Positions 16,055 through 23,956 of a DNA stretch of 64,000 nt are shown here, piece after piece. The stretch spans positions 56,670 to 120,669 of the forward strand of contig JBBQWR010000010.1 in assembly GCA_038210495.1 (NCBI GenBank). Direction: 5' to 3'. How positions within the stretch are numbered: position 1 is the stretch's first letter; each line of letters begins with the position of its first letter. Both the position numbers and the translations under genes were made by a program. Below the pieces are notes generated by a model. That model had not been told where the DNA came from. It was given only the letters and a program-made list of their open reading frames with translations, and made no database searches. The DNA is from JBBQWR01 sp038210495. GTDB lineage: Bacteria > Planctomycetota > Planctomycetia > Pirellulales > DATAWG01.

Positions 16055-17113
16055 ATGACCCTATTTGCCGATGGTGATATCTGGAAGGTTGTTGTAATTG
16101 GCGGCTGCTTTATCGTGGTGGTATTGGCCATCGTGGTCTTCGCCGTTTTGTCGAAATATCTGCGGCTTTGGATTCGCTCGATTGCCAGCGGCGCCGGCAT
16201 CGGGCTGCTCGATTTGCTCGGAATGACGTTTCGCAAGGTCGATCCCAACGTCATCGTTCGCTGTAAAATCATGGCCGTCCAGTCGGGCCTCGGCGAGGAA
16301 TCGGGGATCACGACCAAGGCGCTCGAGGCTCATTACATGGCTGGCGGAAAAGTACCGCTCGTGATTCGGGCGATCATCGCCGCTCACAAAGCCAAGATGA
16401 TCAGCCTCGACTACAAGCTGGCGACCAGCATCGATCTGGCCGGCCGCGACGTGCTCGAAGCCGTGCAGACCAGCGTGTATCCCAAGGTGATCGATTGCCC
16501 CGCGCGGGGCTCCGCCAAGGATTCACTCGAGGCGGTCGCCAAAAACGGCATTCAACTCAAGGTCAAGGCTCGCGTGACGGTGCGGGCGAACCTCAATCAA
16601 CTCGTCGGCGGCGCCACTGAGCAGACGATCATCGCCCGAGTCGGGCAAGGGATCGTCAGCGCGATCGGCTCGGCCGACAAGCACAGCGACGTGCTGGCCA
16701 ATCCCGAGCGAATTTCGAAGGCCGTGCTCGCCGGCCGGCTGGATTCGCAGACGGCGTTCGAGATCGTGTCGATCGACATTGCCGATGTCGACGTCGGAGA
16801 TAATATCGGCGCCCGACTGCAAGCCGATCAGGCCGAGGCCATGATGCGGGTCGCTCGGGCGAGCGCCGAGGGTCGCCGCTCGATGGCCGAGGCTCGCGAA
16901 CAGGAAATGGTCGCCCAGATCGAAGAGAGCAAGGCCAAGCTCGTCGAAGCCGAAGCTCAAGTTCCCAAGGCGATCTCGACCGCGATCCGCAGCGGGACGC
17001 TCGGCATCATGGACTATTACAAGCTGCGCAACGTTCAGGCCGATACCGATATGCGGCGCACGATCGCCGGCTCGGGAGCGATGACGACATCGCAAATGCA
17101 GGCGAAGCAATGA
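16055..17113 (+). CDS. floA: Flotillin-like protein FloA
   Basis: FloA organises functional membrane microdomains. The protein has an N-terminal membrane hairpin (about residues 10-35), then the UPF0365/FloA body: CKIMAVQSGL, the PHB-like region with VYPKVIDCPARGS and VKARVTVRANLNQLVGGATEQT, and the helical ADQAEAMMRVARASAEGRRSMAEAREQEM segment. The start at 16055 gives 352 aa, near the family's 330; 16019 would add 12 residues. The next gene is probably co-transcribed and may encode a partner. Confidence 0.9.
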   Translation: MTLFADGDIWKVVVIGGCFIVVVLAIVVFAVLSKYLRLWIRSIASGAGIGLLDLLGMTFRKVDPNVIVRCKIMAVQSGLGEESGITTKALEAHYMAGGKVPLVIRAIIAAHKAKMISLDYKLATSIDLAGRDVLEAVQTSVYPKVIDCPARGSAKDSLEAVAKNGIQLKVKARVTVRANLNQLVGGATEQTIIARVGQGIVSAIGSADKHSDVLANPERISKAVLAGRLDSQTAFEIVSIDIADVDVGDNIGARLQADQAEAMMRVARASAEGRRSMAEAREQEMVAQIEESKAKLVEAEAQVPKAISTAIRSGTLGIMDYYKLRNVQADTDMRRTIAGSGAMTTSQMQAKQ

Positions 17114-17220
17114 TGACGGCAGAACAGGGGCCAGGGGCGGTGGGGCTAGGTGCTAGGGACTCGCAGGCGCAGGCGAAACAATGATGTCGGCACGATGCTC
17201 GGGCTGCCGTCCATAAAAAG

Positions 17221-17260
17221 CCGCTCCCTCTCCCTCTGGTAGGGCTGGGGTGAGGGCCGT
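17221..17260. repeat. CCCTCTCCC/GGGTGAGGG intergenic repeat
   Basis: Pyrimidine-rich CTCCCTCTCCCTCT, a short loop and GGGGTGAGGG form a weak hairpin. A relative lies at 44521-44560 between groES and groEL2. This class of repeat is widespread in bacterial intergenic DNA. Upstream, about 17129-17160, is another GGGGCTAGG-type string. Confidence 0.6.
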
Positions 17261-17295
17261 GTTTTTCGAGTCGAGAGAAGGATTAGGAACGATCG

Positions 17296-18084
17296 ATGTT
17301 AATGCCTCGCCTCATTGCCGCTCAATTCAACCCGGAGATTCTCTTCGCGGCGTTTGCGATCCTGGTGTTCATCGTCCAGATGATCGGCCGAATCTTCAAT
17401 GCGGCGGTCAAGCCGGCCCAGCCGGCGCGTCGTGTCGGCCAGCCGCCTCGCATTCCCAACCAGGCGGATGGGGACAAGGACGCCGATCCCTTGCGGGGCG
17501 AAATCGAAGAATTCTTGAAAAGGGTCTCGAATCGACGCGAACCGCAGCAGGCAAAGGCGGCCAATCAACCCGCCGCTAACCAGCAACGGCCTGTCCAGCC
17601 GCCGGCCACCGAGCAACGTCCGAACCAGCAGCGCGGTGGTCAGCAGCGACCTAATCAAGGGCGAACCGGTCAGCCGCAGCAGGCCAGGAAATACACGCCG
17701 CCGCAACAAGGGGGCTCGCGCAAGCGGCAACCACCCGTGATCGTGGCGTCCGCCGGAAACGCGACTGCCGTGCCGGCCGACAAGCCGCACGATTCGATCG
17801 AGGACCACGTCAAGAAATTTTTGAGCAATCAGCAATTTCAAAACACGGGCCAGATTAGTTCGATCAATCGGCAGGAGAAGCAGTTCGAGCGGCAAGTCGA
17901 GCAAGACTTCGCGCATGAGGTCGGCCATCTGCGAGCGAGCAACTTGGGCAATGCCACGCAAGCGACCGACGTCAAACGATCGAACCAGATGGAGCGAACG
18001 GCCGTGCCGGTGCTGACGGCGGAAAATCTGCGCACGGCAATGATCTTGAATGAGATCCTGTCGAGGCCAGAGCACCGGTGGTAG
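17296..18084 (+). CDS. Pro/Gln-rich membrane-anchored protein next to floA
   Basis: A 262-aa protein with one N-terminal membrane helix (about residues 12-34), a long disordered region rich in Gln, Pro, Asn and Arg (about 80-150), and a structured C-terminal part ending ENLRTAMILNEILSRPEHRW. The predicted topology puts most of the chain in the cytoplasm. It sits 182 bp after floA in the same direction, which suggests a role at the same membrane domain. No family was recognised. Met3 (17302) is an alternative start. Confidence 0.72.
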   Translation: MLMPRLIAAQFNPEILFAAFAILVFIVQMIGRIFNAAVKPAQPARRVGQPPRIPNQADGDKDADPLRGEIEEFLKRVSNRREPQQAKAANQPAANQQRPVQPPATEQRPNQQRGGQQRPNQGRTGQPQQARKYTPPQQGGSRKRQPPVIVASAGNATAVPADKPHDSIEDHVKKFLSNQQFQNTGQISSINRQEKQFERQVEQDFAHEVGHLRASNLGNATQATDVKRSNQMERTAVPVLTAENLRTAMILNEILSRPEHRW

Positions 18085-18102
18085 CGACGGACGCTCTCGT
18101 CC

Positions 18103-18142
18103 GGGTGGCCGGAGCTGGAGGCGCTTCGCCGAAGCCCCGGTT
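18103..18142 (+). repeat. REP-like family A copy
   Basis: GGGTGGCCGGAGCTGGAGG then CGCTTCGCCGAAGCCCCGG; differs from the copy at 9084 at only a few positions. Followed by ATGACGAATGAC-type repeats to about 18190. Confidence 0.75.
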
Positions 18143-18264
18143 GTGAAATGACGAATGACTTATCATTATCTAATGACGAAGCCGGCATGACGAAGAGACG
18201 CGATCGCGTCAGCCGTCATTCGCCCGTTTGTCAGCGCCCGAGAAATGCCGCCCCGGAGTGACCC

Positions 18265-19197
18265 GTGACTTCATCGCTGCCTGAAATTGCTCCCATTGCG
18301 CCGGGCAAAACGCGGATCGGCTGGATCGGCGCCGGCGTAATGGGCAAGAGCATGTGCGGCCATCTGATCGCCAAAGGTTTTGGCGTGACGGTTTTCAACC
18401 GAACGCGCGAGAAGGCGGGGCCGCTGGTCGAGCAGGGCGCCATGTGGGCCGACAGTCCGCGTGCTGTCGCCGAAGTATCCGACATCATCTTTAGCATCGT
18501 CGGATTTCCAGCCGATGTCCGGGCGGTGATCCTAGGCGCCGACGGCGTGTTGTCGGCCAGCCAGCCAGGCACGATCGTCGTCGACATGACGACGAGCGAA
18601 CCGTCGCTGGCGATCGAGATCGGGGAGAAGGCCTTGGCCCGAGGCGTGTACAGCGTCGATGCCCCTGTATCCGGCGGCGATGTCGGCGCCCGCGAGGCTC
18701 GGTTGTCGATCATGATCGGTGGCGACGAGCGAGCGGTCGCGGCGCTGGAGCCCTGCTGGCAAGCGATGGGTAAGACGATGGTGCGGCACGGCGGCCCAGG
18801 CGCCGGCCAGCACGCGAAGATGGTTAACCAAGTGCTGGTCGCCGCGAACATGATCGGCGTCTGCGAAGCGTTACTGTACGGCTACAAAGCCGGCCTCGAT
18901 TTGAACAAGGTCATGGAGTCGGTGGCCCCCGGCGCCGCGGGAAGCTGGTCGCTGAGCAATCTCGGCCCGCGAATCATCGCCGGCCGCTTCGAGCCGGGCT
19001 TCTTCGTCGAGCATTTCATTAAGGATATGGGCATCGCCCTGGCCGAAGCGGAACGAATGGGGCTGGCGCTTCCCGGGCTGGCGCTAGCTCGGCAACTCTA
19101 CATCGCGCTTCGCAGTCAAGGCCACGGCCGCGATGGGACGCATGCGCTCATCTTGGCGCTCGCGTCGCTGTCGGGAATCGATTGGCAAAAGAAATAG
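18265..19197 (+). CDS. Beta-hydroxyacid dehydrogenase (3-hydroxyisobutyrate dehydrogenase family)
   Basis: An NAD(P)-dependent oxidoreductase of 310 aa. The Rossmann signature GWIGAGVMGKSM follows a short N-terminal tail, then VFNRT with the Arg typical of NADP preference. The substrate signature DAPVSGGDVGAREARL and the catalytic-lysine segment GPGAGQHAKMVNQVL are intact. The substrate cannot be read from sequence; tartronate semialdehyde, 3-hydroxyisobutyrate and succinic semialdehyde are all used in the family. The start is GTG with GGAG 8 bases upstream. Confidence 0.88.
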   Translation: MTSSLPEIAPIAPGKTRIGWIGAGVMGKSMCGHLIAKGFGVTVFNRTREKAGPLVEQGAMWADSPRAVAEVSDIIFSIVGFPADVRAVILGADGVLSASQPGTIVVDMTTSEPSLAIEIGEKALARGVYSVDAPVSGGDVGAREARLSIMIGGDERAVAALEPCWQAMGKTMVRHGGPGAGQHAKMVNQVLVAANMIGVCEALLYGYKAGLDLNKVMESVAPGAAGSWSLSNLGPRIIAGRFEPGFFVEHFIKDMGIALAEAERMGLALPGLALARQLYIALRSQGHGRDGTHALILALASLSGIDWQKK

Positions 19198-19225
19198 CGC
19201 TCCGCGCCATAACCCCGGTTTTTTT

Positions 19226-20488
19226 ATGGCATCATTTTCCAGAATCGCTCGATCGGGTCTTTCGCGCCGCACGTTTTTGCAAGCCGGCGGACTCGTTGTC
19301 GGCCTTCCGCTGCTCGAGGCGATGCGGCCGGCTTTTGCTCGTGAGGCCGTTCAAGCCGTTCCCCGGCGAATGGTCGCGATCGAAACGAACATGGGCATCA
19401 TGCCGCAGTTCTTCTTTCCCAAGAAGGCTGGCCTGGACTACGATTCCACGCCGTATTTGGATCGTCTCAAAGACCATCGCAAGGCGCTGACCGTGCTCTC
19501 GGGAGTCAGTCATCCGGGCGTGACCGGCGGCCATTCGGCGGAAAAATGCTTTCTGACCGGAACGCCTCATCCCGAGCGGGGCGGTTTTCGCAACTGGGTT
19601 TCGGTCGATCAATTCGCCGCCGAACTCATCGGCAATCACACTCGGTATCCGTCACTCGTGCTGGCCATGAGCAGCGAGGGAGGCCAAACGCTCAGCTTCA
19701 CGCGCAGCGGGGCGCCGATTTCCGCGGAACGGAGCCCAAGAAAACTTTTCGAGCGACTGTTCGTGCAAGGCAAAGCCGACGAGGTCGATCAAAACGTCGA
19801 GGCCCTCCGGCAAGATCGTAGCATGCTCGATTTCGTCGGCGAGCAATCCAAGCGGCTCAATCGGATCCTGTCGAAAGCCGACCGGCAGCGAATGGACCAA
19901 TATGTCACCTCCGTCCGCGAACTCGAGCAGCGCTTGAAAAGCTCAGAATCGTGGGAGCAAAAGCCCAAGCCGAAGGTAACCGTTCCACCCCCCGAAGATA
20001 TCGACGACGCGCGCGAATTCGTCAAGAAAACCCGGCTCATGTTCGATGTCATGAAACTCGCTTTGGAAACCGATTCCACGCGAGTCATCTCCTTGTTCAT
20101 CGACACCACGGTCATTCACAACATCACGCACCACGGCAATCGGCCCGAGGTGATCGCGGACCTCAAGGCGAAGGAGGAAGGGCAATTCGACGCGCTGGGC
20201 AGCTTTTTGAGCGCACTAGGCGACACGAAGGAAGAAGGGCAATCGCTCCTCGATCGCACGATGGTGTTTTATGGCACATGCATGGGCAGCGCCAACTCGC
20301 ACGCAAATAACAACCTACCGGTGCTGCTGGCCGGCGGCGGCTTCAAGCACGGTCAGCACTTGGCGTTTGACCAGGAAAACAACTACCCGCTCACGAACGT
20401 GTTCGTCTCGATGCTCCAGCGACTGGGAATCGAAGCCGGCGAATTCTCGACCGGCAAGAGCACGCTCCGCGGCTTGGAGATGATCTAG
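19226..20488 (+). CDS. DUF1552 Tat-exported protein
   Basis: A 420-aa protein typical of planctomycetes. The N-terminus SRRTFLQAGGLVVGLPLLEAM is a twin-arginine signal. The body has the DUF1552 features, including ETNMGIMPQFFFPK, FLTGTPHP, SVDQFAAELIG, QYVTSVRELEQRL and GTCMGSANSHANNNLPVLLAGGGF. The exact role is unknown; the family is nearly always paired with a DUF1592-type cytochrome, as here. The start at 19226 removes 31 codons that overlap the preceding gene. Confidence 0.9.
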   Translation: MASFSRIARSGLSRRTFLQAGGLVVGLPLLEAMRPAFAREAVQAVPRRMVAIETNMGIMPQFFFPKKAGLDYDSTPYLDRLKDHRKALTVLSGVSHPGVTGGHSAEKCFLTGTPHPERGGFRNWVSVDQFAAELIGNHTRYPSLVLAMSSEGGQTLSFTRSGAPISAERSPRKLFERLFVQGKADEVDQNVEALRQDRSMLDFVGEQSKRLNRILSKADRQRMDQYVTSVRELEQRLKSSESWEQKPKPKVTVPPPEDIDDAREFVKKTRLMFDVMKLALETDSTRVISLFIDTTVIHNITHHGNRPEVIADLKAKEEGQFDALGSFLSALGDTKEEGQSLLDRTMVFYGTCMGSANSHANNNLPVLLAGGGFKHGQHLAFDQENNYPLTNVFVSMLQRLGIEAGEFSTGKSTLRGLEMI

Positions 20489-20571
20489 CGGATTGCCGTT
20501 GAGCAACGAGATTTTCCAGCGACTTGCCGTTTATGTCGGCCCTTCTCTTTCATCCTCGTCGTTCTGCCCTC

Positions 20572-23253
20572 ATGTCACTTTTTCGTTCGTCGCTGTTGTC
20601 GATGTTGGCGTTCGGGATGTCTTGCGTTGCGGCTCGAGCAGCTTCGACCCCCACGGAATTTTTCGAGACGCAATGCTACGAATGTCACGACTCCGTCGCA
20701 AAAAAGGGAGGCCTCGATCTCTCGTCGCTAAAGCCGGACGTTTCGGACACCGAAGGCTTCTCTCGTTGGCTTAAGGTCTACGATCGCCTCGACGCCGGAG
20801 AGATGCCGCCGAAAAAGAAGGATCGGCCACCGGCGACGGAACTGGCGGCCGTGAAGAAATGGCTCCACGCCTTGCTGGCCGCCGAGGAGCGAAATCGCGT
20901 CGGGCCGCACGAAAATCGCACGGGCCTGCGCCGGCTGACCCGGGGCGAGTACGAAAATACCGTCCGCGATTTATTTCAGCTAACCGGGATTCCCTTGCAA
21001 GGCGAACTGCCGGCCGATGGCGCCGCTCACGGCTTCGACAAGAACAGCGATGCGCTGGATATTTCGCATGTAAATATGCTGAAATATCTGGAGGCGGCCG
21101 ATCGCACGCTCGACATGGCGATCGCCACGCAGCCGAAGGCGCCCTCGGTGGTCAAGCAGCGAATTTCGTTGGCCAACCCGGCGGGGTTCGTCGCTCATGT
21201 GCTACTGCATGGCGATGGCGTGCTGCTCAAAGACAAAAAACCGGATCCCGATTTTCCGCCCCCGGGCGAGCAAATGCATCTGGACCAGGGAGCTCACGAG
21301 CGGTTGGGCTCGTTCAACGACGGCGCCACGGTCGGCCTGTTTCGTCACGAGGACGAATCGTTTCATCCCTATTTCATCGAGTTCGTCACGCTTTATCCGG
21401 GCAAATATCGGATTCGCACGTCGCTGTGGAGCTTCCAGTGGGACCAAGGCAAGGTGCTTCCGGCGCGAGGAACGGAGGCGGCCCGACTGTCGGTCGTGCA
21501 ACTCAGCGGCGACGGTCGCGGCGGCGGCCATCCCAGCTATGTGCTCGGTTATTACGATGCGCCCTCGATGGACGCCGAGGTGCATCAACTCGACACATGG
21601 TTGAACTTCAAGGAAACGATCGGCTTCAACGCGGCTTCGCTGGCCCTGAACGCCAACACGCGTGGGCCCAAGCGGGCGATGGGTTTTACCGGTCCCGGGA
21701 TTGCCTGCGATTGGTTCGATATCGAAGGTCCCATCAACGATGTATGGCCGCCGGCGAGTCACAAGTTGCTGTTCGGCGATCTGCCGCTCGTGGAATTCAA
21801 ACTGGCGGAACACGCAGGCGTTCACGCGCCAAAACGAGCGGCGGTGCGACAAGAAGTCGGCGCCGGCAAGAATCAGCCCGATCCGATTAGCGGCATTTGG
21901 ACCGTTTCGAGCGATAAGCCCGCGGTGGACGCGGATCGTTTGCTGGCCGCGTTTCTTCCCAAGGCGTTTCGCCGCCCCGTCGACGAGGCCGTGCGAAAGG
22001 ATTACGTGGCCAAGGTCGAAGCGCGGCTCAAGGCTGGCGATTGTTTTGAGACGGCCATGCGGTGGGCCTATCGCGCCGCGCTCTGCTCGCCCGACTTCTT
22101 GTACCACGTCGAGTTGGCCAGTGCCGACGGTAATAAGACCGCCGGCGAAAAGGCTGGCAGCGACAAGACCGGCGGCGACAAGCTCGACGATTATGCGCTT
22201 GCCGACCGGCTGTCGTATTTTCTTTGGAACTCAATGCCGGACGAGCGAATGATCGAGCTGGCGACGGCCGGCAAGCTTCACGATGCGAAGTCGCTGCGCG
22301 ATGAAGTCGAGCGACTGCTGCACGACGCGAAGTTTGATCGGTTTGTCGACGATTTTGTCGGCCAATGGCTTAAGCTCCGCCAGATTTCGGCCAACGACCC
22401 CGACTCGAAGCTCTATCCCGAGTTTAGTCCTTATTTGCAAGATTCGATGGTGCTCGAAACGCGAGCATATTTTCGCGAGTTGATCGACAAGGATTTGGAC
22501 GCGCGGCATCTGGTGACGTCCGATTTCGCGATGCTGAACGAGAAGCTGGCCGTGCATTATGGAATTCCGGGGGTCAGCGGTTCGCAGATTCGCCGCGTAC
22601 AACTGCCGGCAAACTGCCCCCGAGGCGGGTTCCTCACACAGGCGGCCGTCTTGAAAGTGACGGCCAACGGCACGACGACATCGCCCGTGCCGCGAGGCGC
22701 GTTTGTCGTGGGTCGGCTGCTCGGTCGACCGCCCGATCCGCCGCCGCCGAACATTCCGGCGATCGAGCCCGATGTGCGGGGCGCCAAAACGATTCGCGAG
22801 CAACTCGACAAGCACCGCTCGAGCGCCACCTGCGCCGCGTGCCATGCCAAGATGGATCCTGCTGGTTTTGCGCTCGAATCGTTCGATGTAATTGGCGGTT
22901 GGCGGACCCGCTATCGATCGATTGGCGCGGGCGACCCGGCGCCGCGCGGTTCGATCGACCCGTTTATCGGCATCAGTTTCAAACTGGGGCCGGCCGTCGA
23001 TCCGAGCGGCGAACTTCCCGACGGGCGGACGTTTGGGGATATTCAGTCTCTGAAGGCCCTGCTGGCCGAGGATAGCGAGCGGCTTCTGAAAAACTTGGCC
23101 CAGCAATTCGCCGTCTATGCCATTGGTCGGGAAATGTCGTTTTCGGATCGCGATGAGGTCGCCGAGATTGTCGCCAAAACGCAAAACAAGGGGGGTGGCG
23201 CCCGTGTGCTCATTCACGAATTGGCACAAAGCAAAATCTTTCAATCTCGCTGA
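20572..23253 (+). CDS. DUF1592/DUF1588/DUF1585 c-type cytochrome
   Basis: A large exported protein (893 aa from 20572). After a signal peptide comes a CxxCH haem site (CYECH, residues 35-39), then DUF1587 (RLTRGEYENTVRDLF), a jelly-roll-like middle, DUF1595 (AFRRPVDEAVRKDYV), DUF1592 (YALADRLSYFLWNSMPDERM), DUF1588 with a second CxxCH (CAACH) in CAACHAKMDPAGFALESFD, and DUF1585 at the C-terminus. The ATG at 20572 places the signal peptide correctly; 20524 would add 16 residues. Function is unproven; the family is proposed to act in oxidative degradation at the cell surface together with DUF1552 proteins. Confidence 0.9.
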   Translation: MSLFRSSLLSMLAFGMSCVAARAASTPTEFFETQCYECHDSVAKKGGLDLSSLKPDVSDTEGFSRWLKVYDRLDAGEMPPKKKDRPPATELAAVKKWLHALLAAEERNRVGPHENRTGLRRLTRGEYENTVRDLFQLTGIPLQGELPADGAAHGFDKNSDALDISHVNMLKYLEAADRTLDMAIATQPKAPSVVKQRISLANPAGFVAHVLLHGDGVLLKDKKPDPDFPPPGEQMHLDQGAHERLGSFNDGATVGLFRHEDESFHPYFIEFVTLYPGKYRIRTSLWSFQWDQGKVLPARGTEAARLSVVQLSGDGRGGGHPSYVLGYYDAPSMDAEVHQLDTWLNFKETIGFNAASLALNANTRGPKRAMGFTGPGIACDWFDIEGPINDVWPPASHKLLFGDLPLVEFKLAEHAGVHAPKRAAVRQEVGAGKNQPDPISGIWTVSSDKPAVDADRLLAAFLPKAFRRPVDEAVRKDYVAKVEARLKAGDCFETAMRWAYRAALCSPDFLYHVELASADGNKTAGEKAGSDKTGGDKLDDYALADRLSYFLWNSMPDERMIELATAGKLHDAKSLRDEVERLLHDAKFDRFVDDFVGQWLKLRQISANDPDSKLYPEFSPYLQDSMVLETRAYFRELIDKDLDARHLVTSDFAMLNEKLAVHYGIPGVSGSQIRRVQLPANCPRGGFLTQAAVLKVTANGTTTSPVPRGAFVVGRLLGRPPDPPPPNIPAIEPDVRGAKTIREQLDKHRSSATCAACHAKMDPAGFALESFDVIGGWRTRYRSIGAGDPAPRGSIDPFIGISFKLGPAVDPSGELPDGRTFGDIQSLKALLAEDSERLLKNLAQQFAVYAIGREMSFSDRDEVAEIVAKTQNKGGGARVLIHELAQSKIFQSR

Positions 23254-23324
23254 ACGCCTTGTTCCATCGTGGCTCGACGTCTCAGGGTCGCGCCGCGGCC
23301 AAAATGCTTCATTGGAAAACTAGA

Positions 23325-23906
23325 ATGACGACGAAATTGCTTTCGCGAATCCGATTTGCCTCGTTACTCGTGATTGTCTGCTTCGCCGCCGGTGGGACGA
23401 AAGCCGATGATCGCGTAGCGGCGTCACCGATACCGGTCAAACATCAGATCACGGGTTTGTTTTCGCCCGATCGCGAAAAGGACCTCCGCGAAGCCATTGC
23501 ACGGCTTCCCGGCGTTACGGTTACCGCCATCGATTTCGGCAACGCGGAAATTACCGTCCAATACGATCCGAAAAAGCTGTTTCCGGACGCCAAACCCGAG
23601 CAGATCGTCGAGCAATTCGACAATCGACTGCGGTCGGTGTCGCATTCCACGTTCGGCGTCAAGCCGCTTCGCGCGATCCCGCGCGATAAGCTGCAATCCA
23701 TCGAAATCCCAGCCGCCGGCCTCGACTGCAAAGCCTGCGACCTGGCGGCCTACGAGATGATCTACAAGCTCGACGGCGTCGAAACGGCCACCGCCGACTT
23801 CAAAGCCGGACGGATCACCGCGCTGATCGATCCCTCGAAAACGGATCGCTCCAAACTGGAAGCCGTCTTGAAAGATCGCGGCGTGTCGCTTGTGCCGCGA
23901 AAATGA
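23325..23906 (+). CDS. Exported protein with two HMA-like folds
   Basis: A 193-aa protein with an N-terminal signal peptide (LLVIVCFAAGGTKA). Two ferredoxin-like heavy-metal-associated repeats are suggested by pattern. The first (about residues 40-110) has LREAIARLPGVTVTAIDFGNAEITVQYD but no Cys pair. The second (about 125-190) has GLDCKACDLAAYEMIYKLDGVETATADFKAGRITALID, with a CxxC at the metal-binding position. It follows the DUF1592 gene closely. Metal binding by the second domain is inferred. Confidence 0.7.
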   Translation: MTTKLLSRIRFASLLVIVCFAAGGTKADDRVAASPIPVKHQITGLFSPDREKDLREAIARLPGVTVTAIDFGNAEITVQYDPKKLFPDAKPEQIVEQFDNRLRSVSHSTFGVKPLRAIPRDKLQSIEIPAAGLDCKACDLAAYEMIYKLDGVETATADFKAGRITALIDPSKTDRSKLEAVLKDRGVSLVPRK

Positions 23907-23956
23907 ATGTGCCGATTATGTTGCAAGCGACACAGGCCGCGGCGACTTACAATCAT

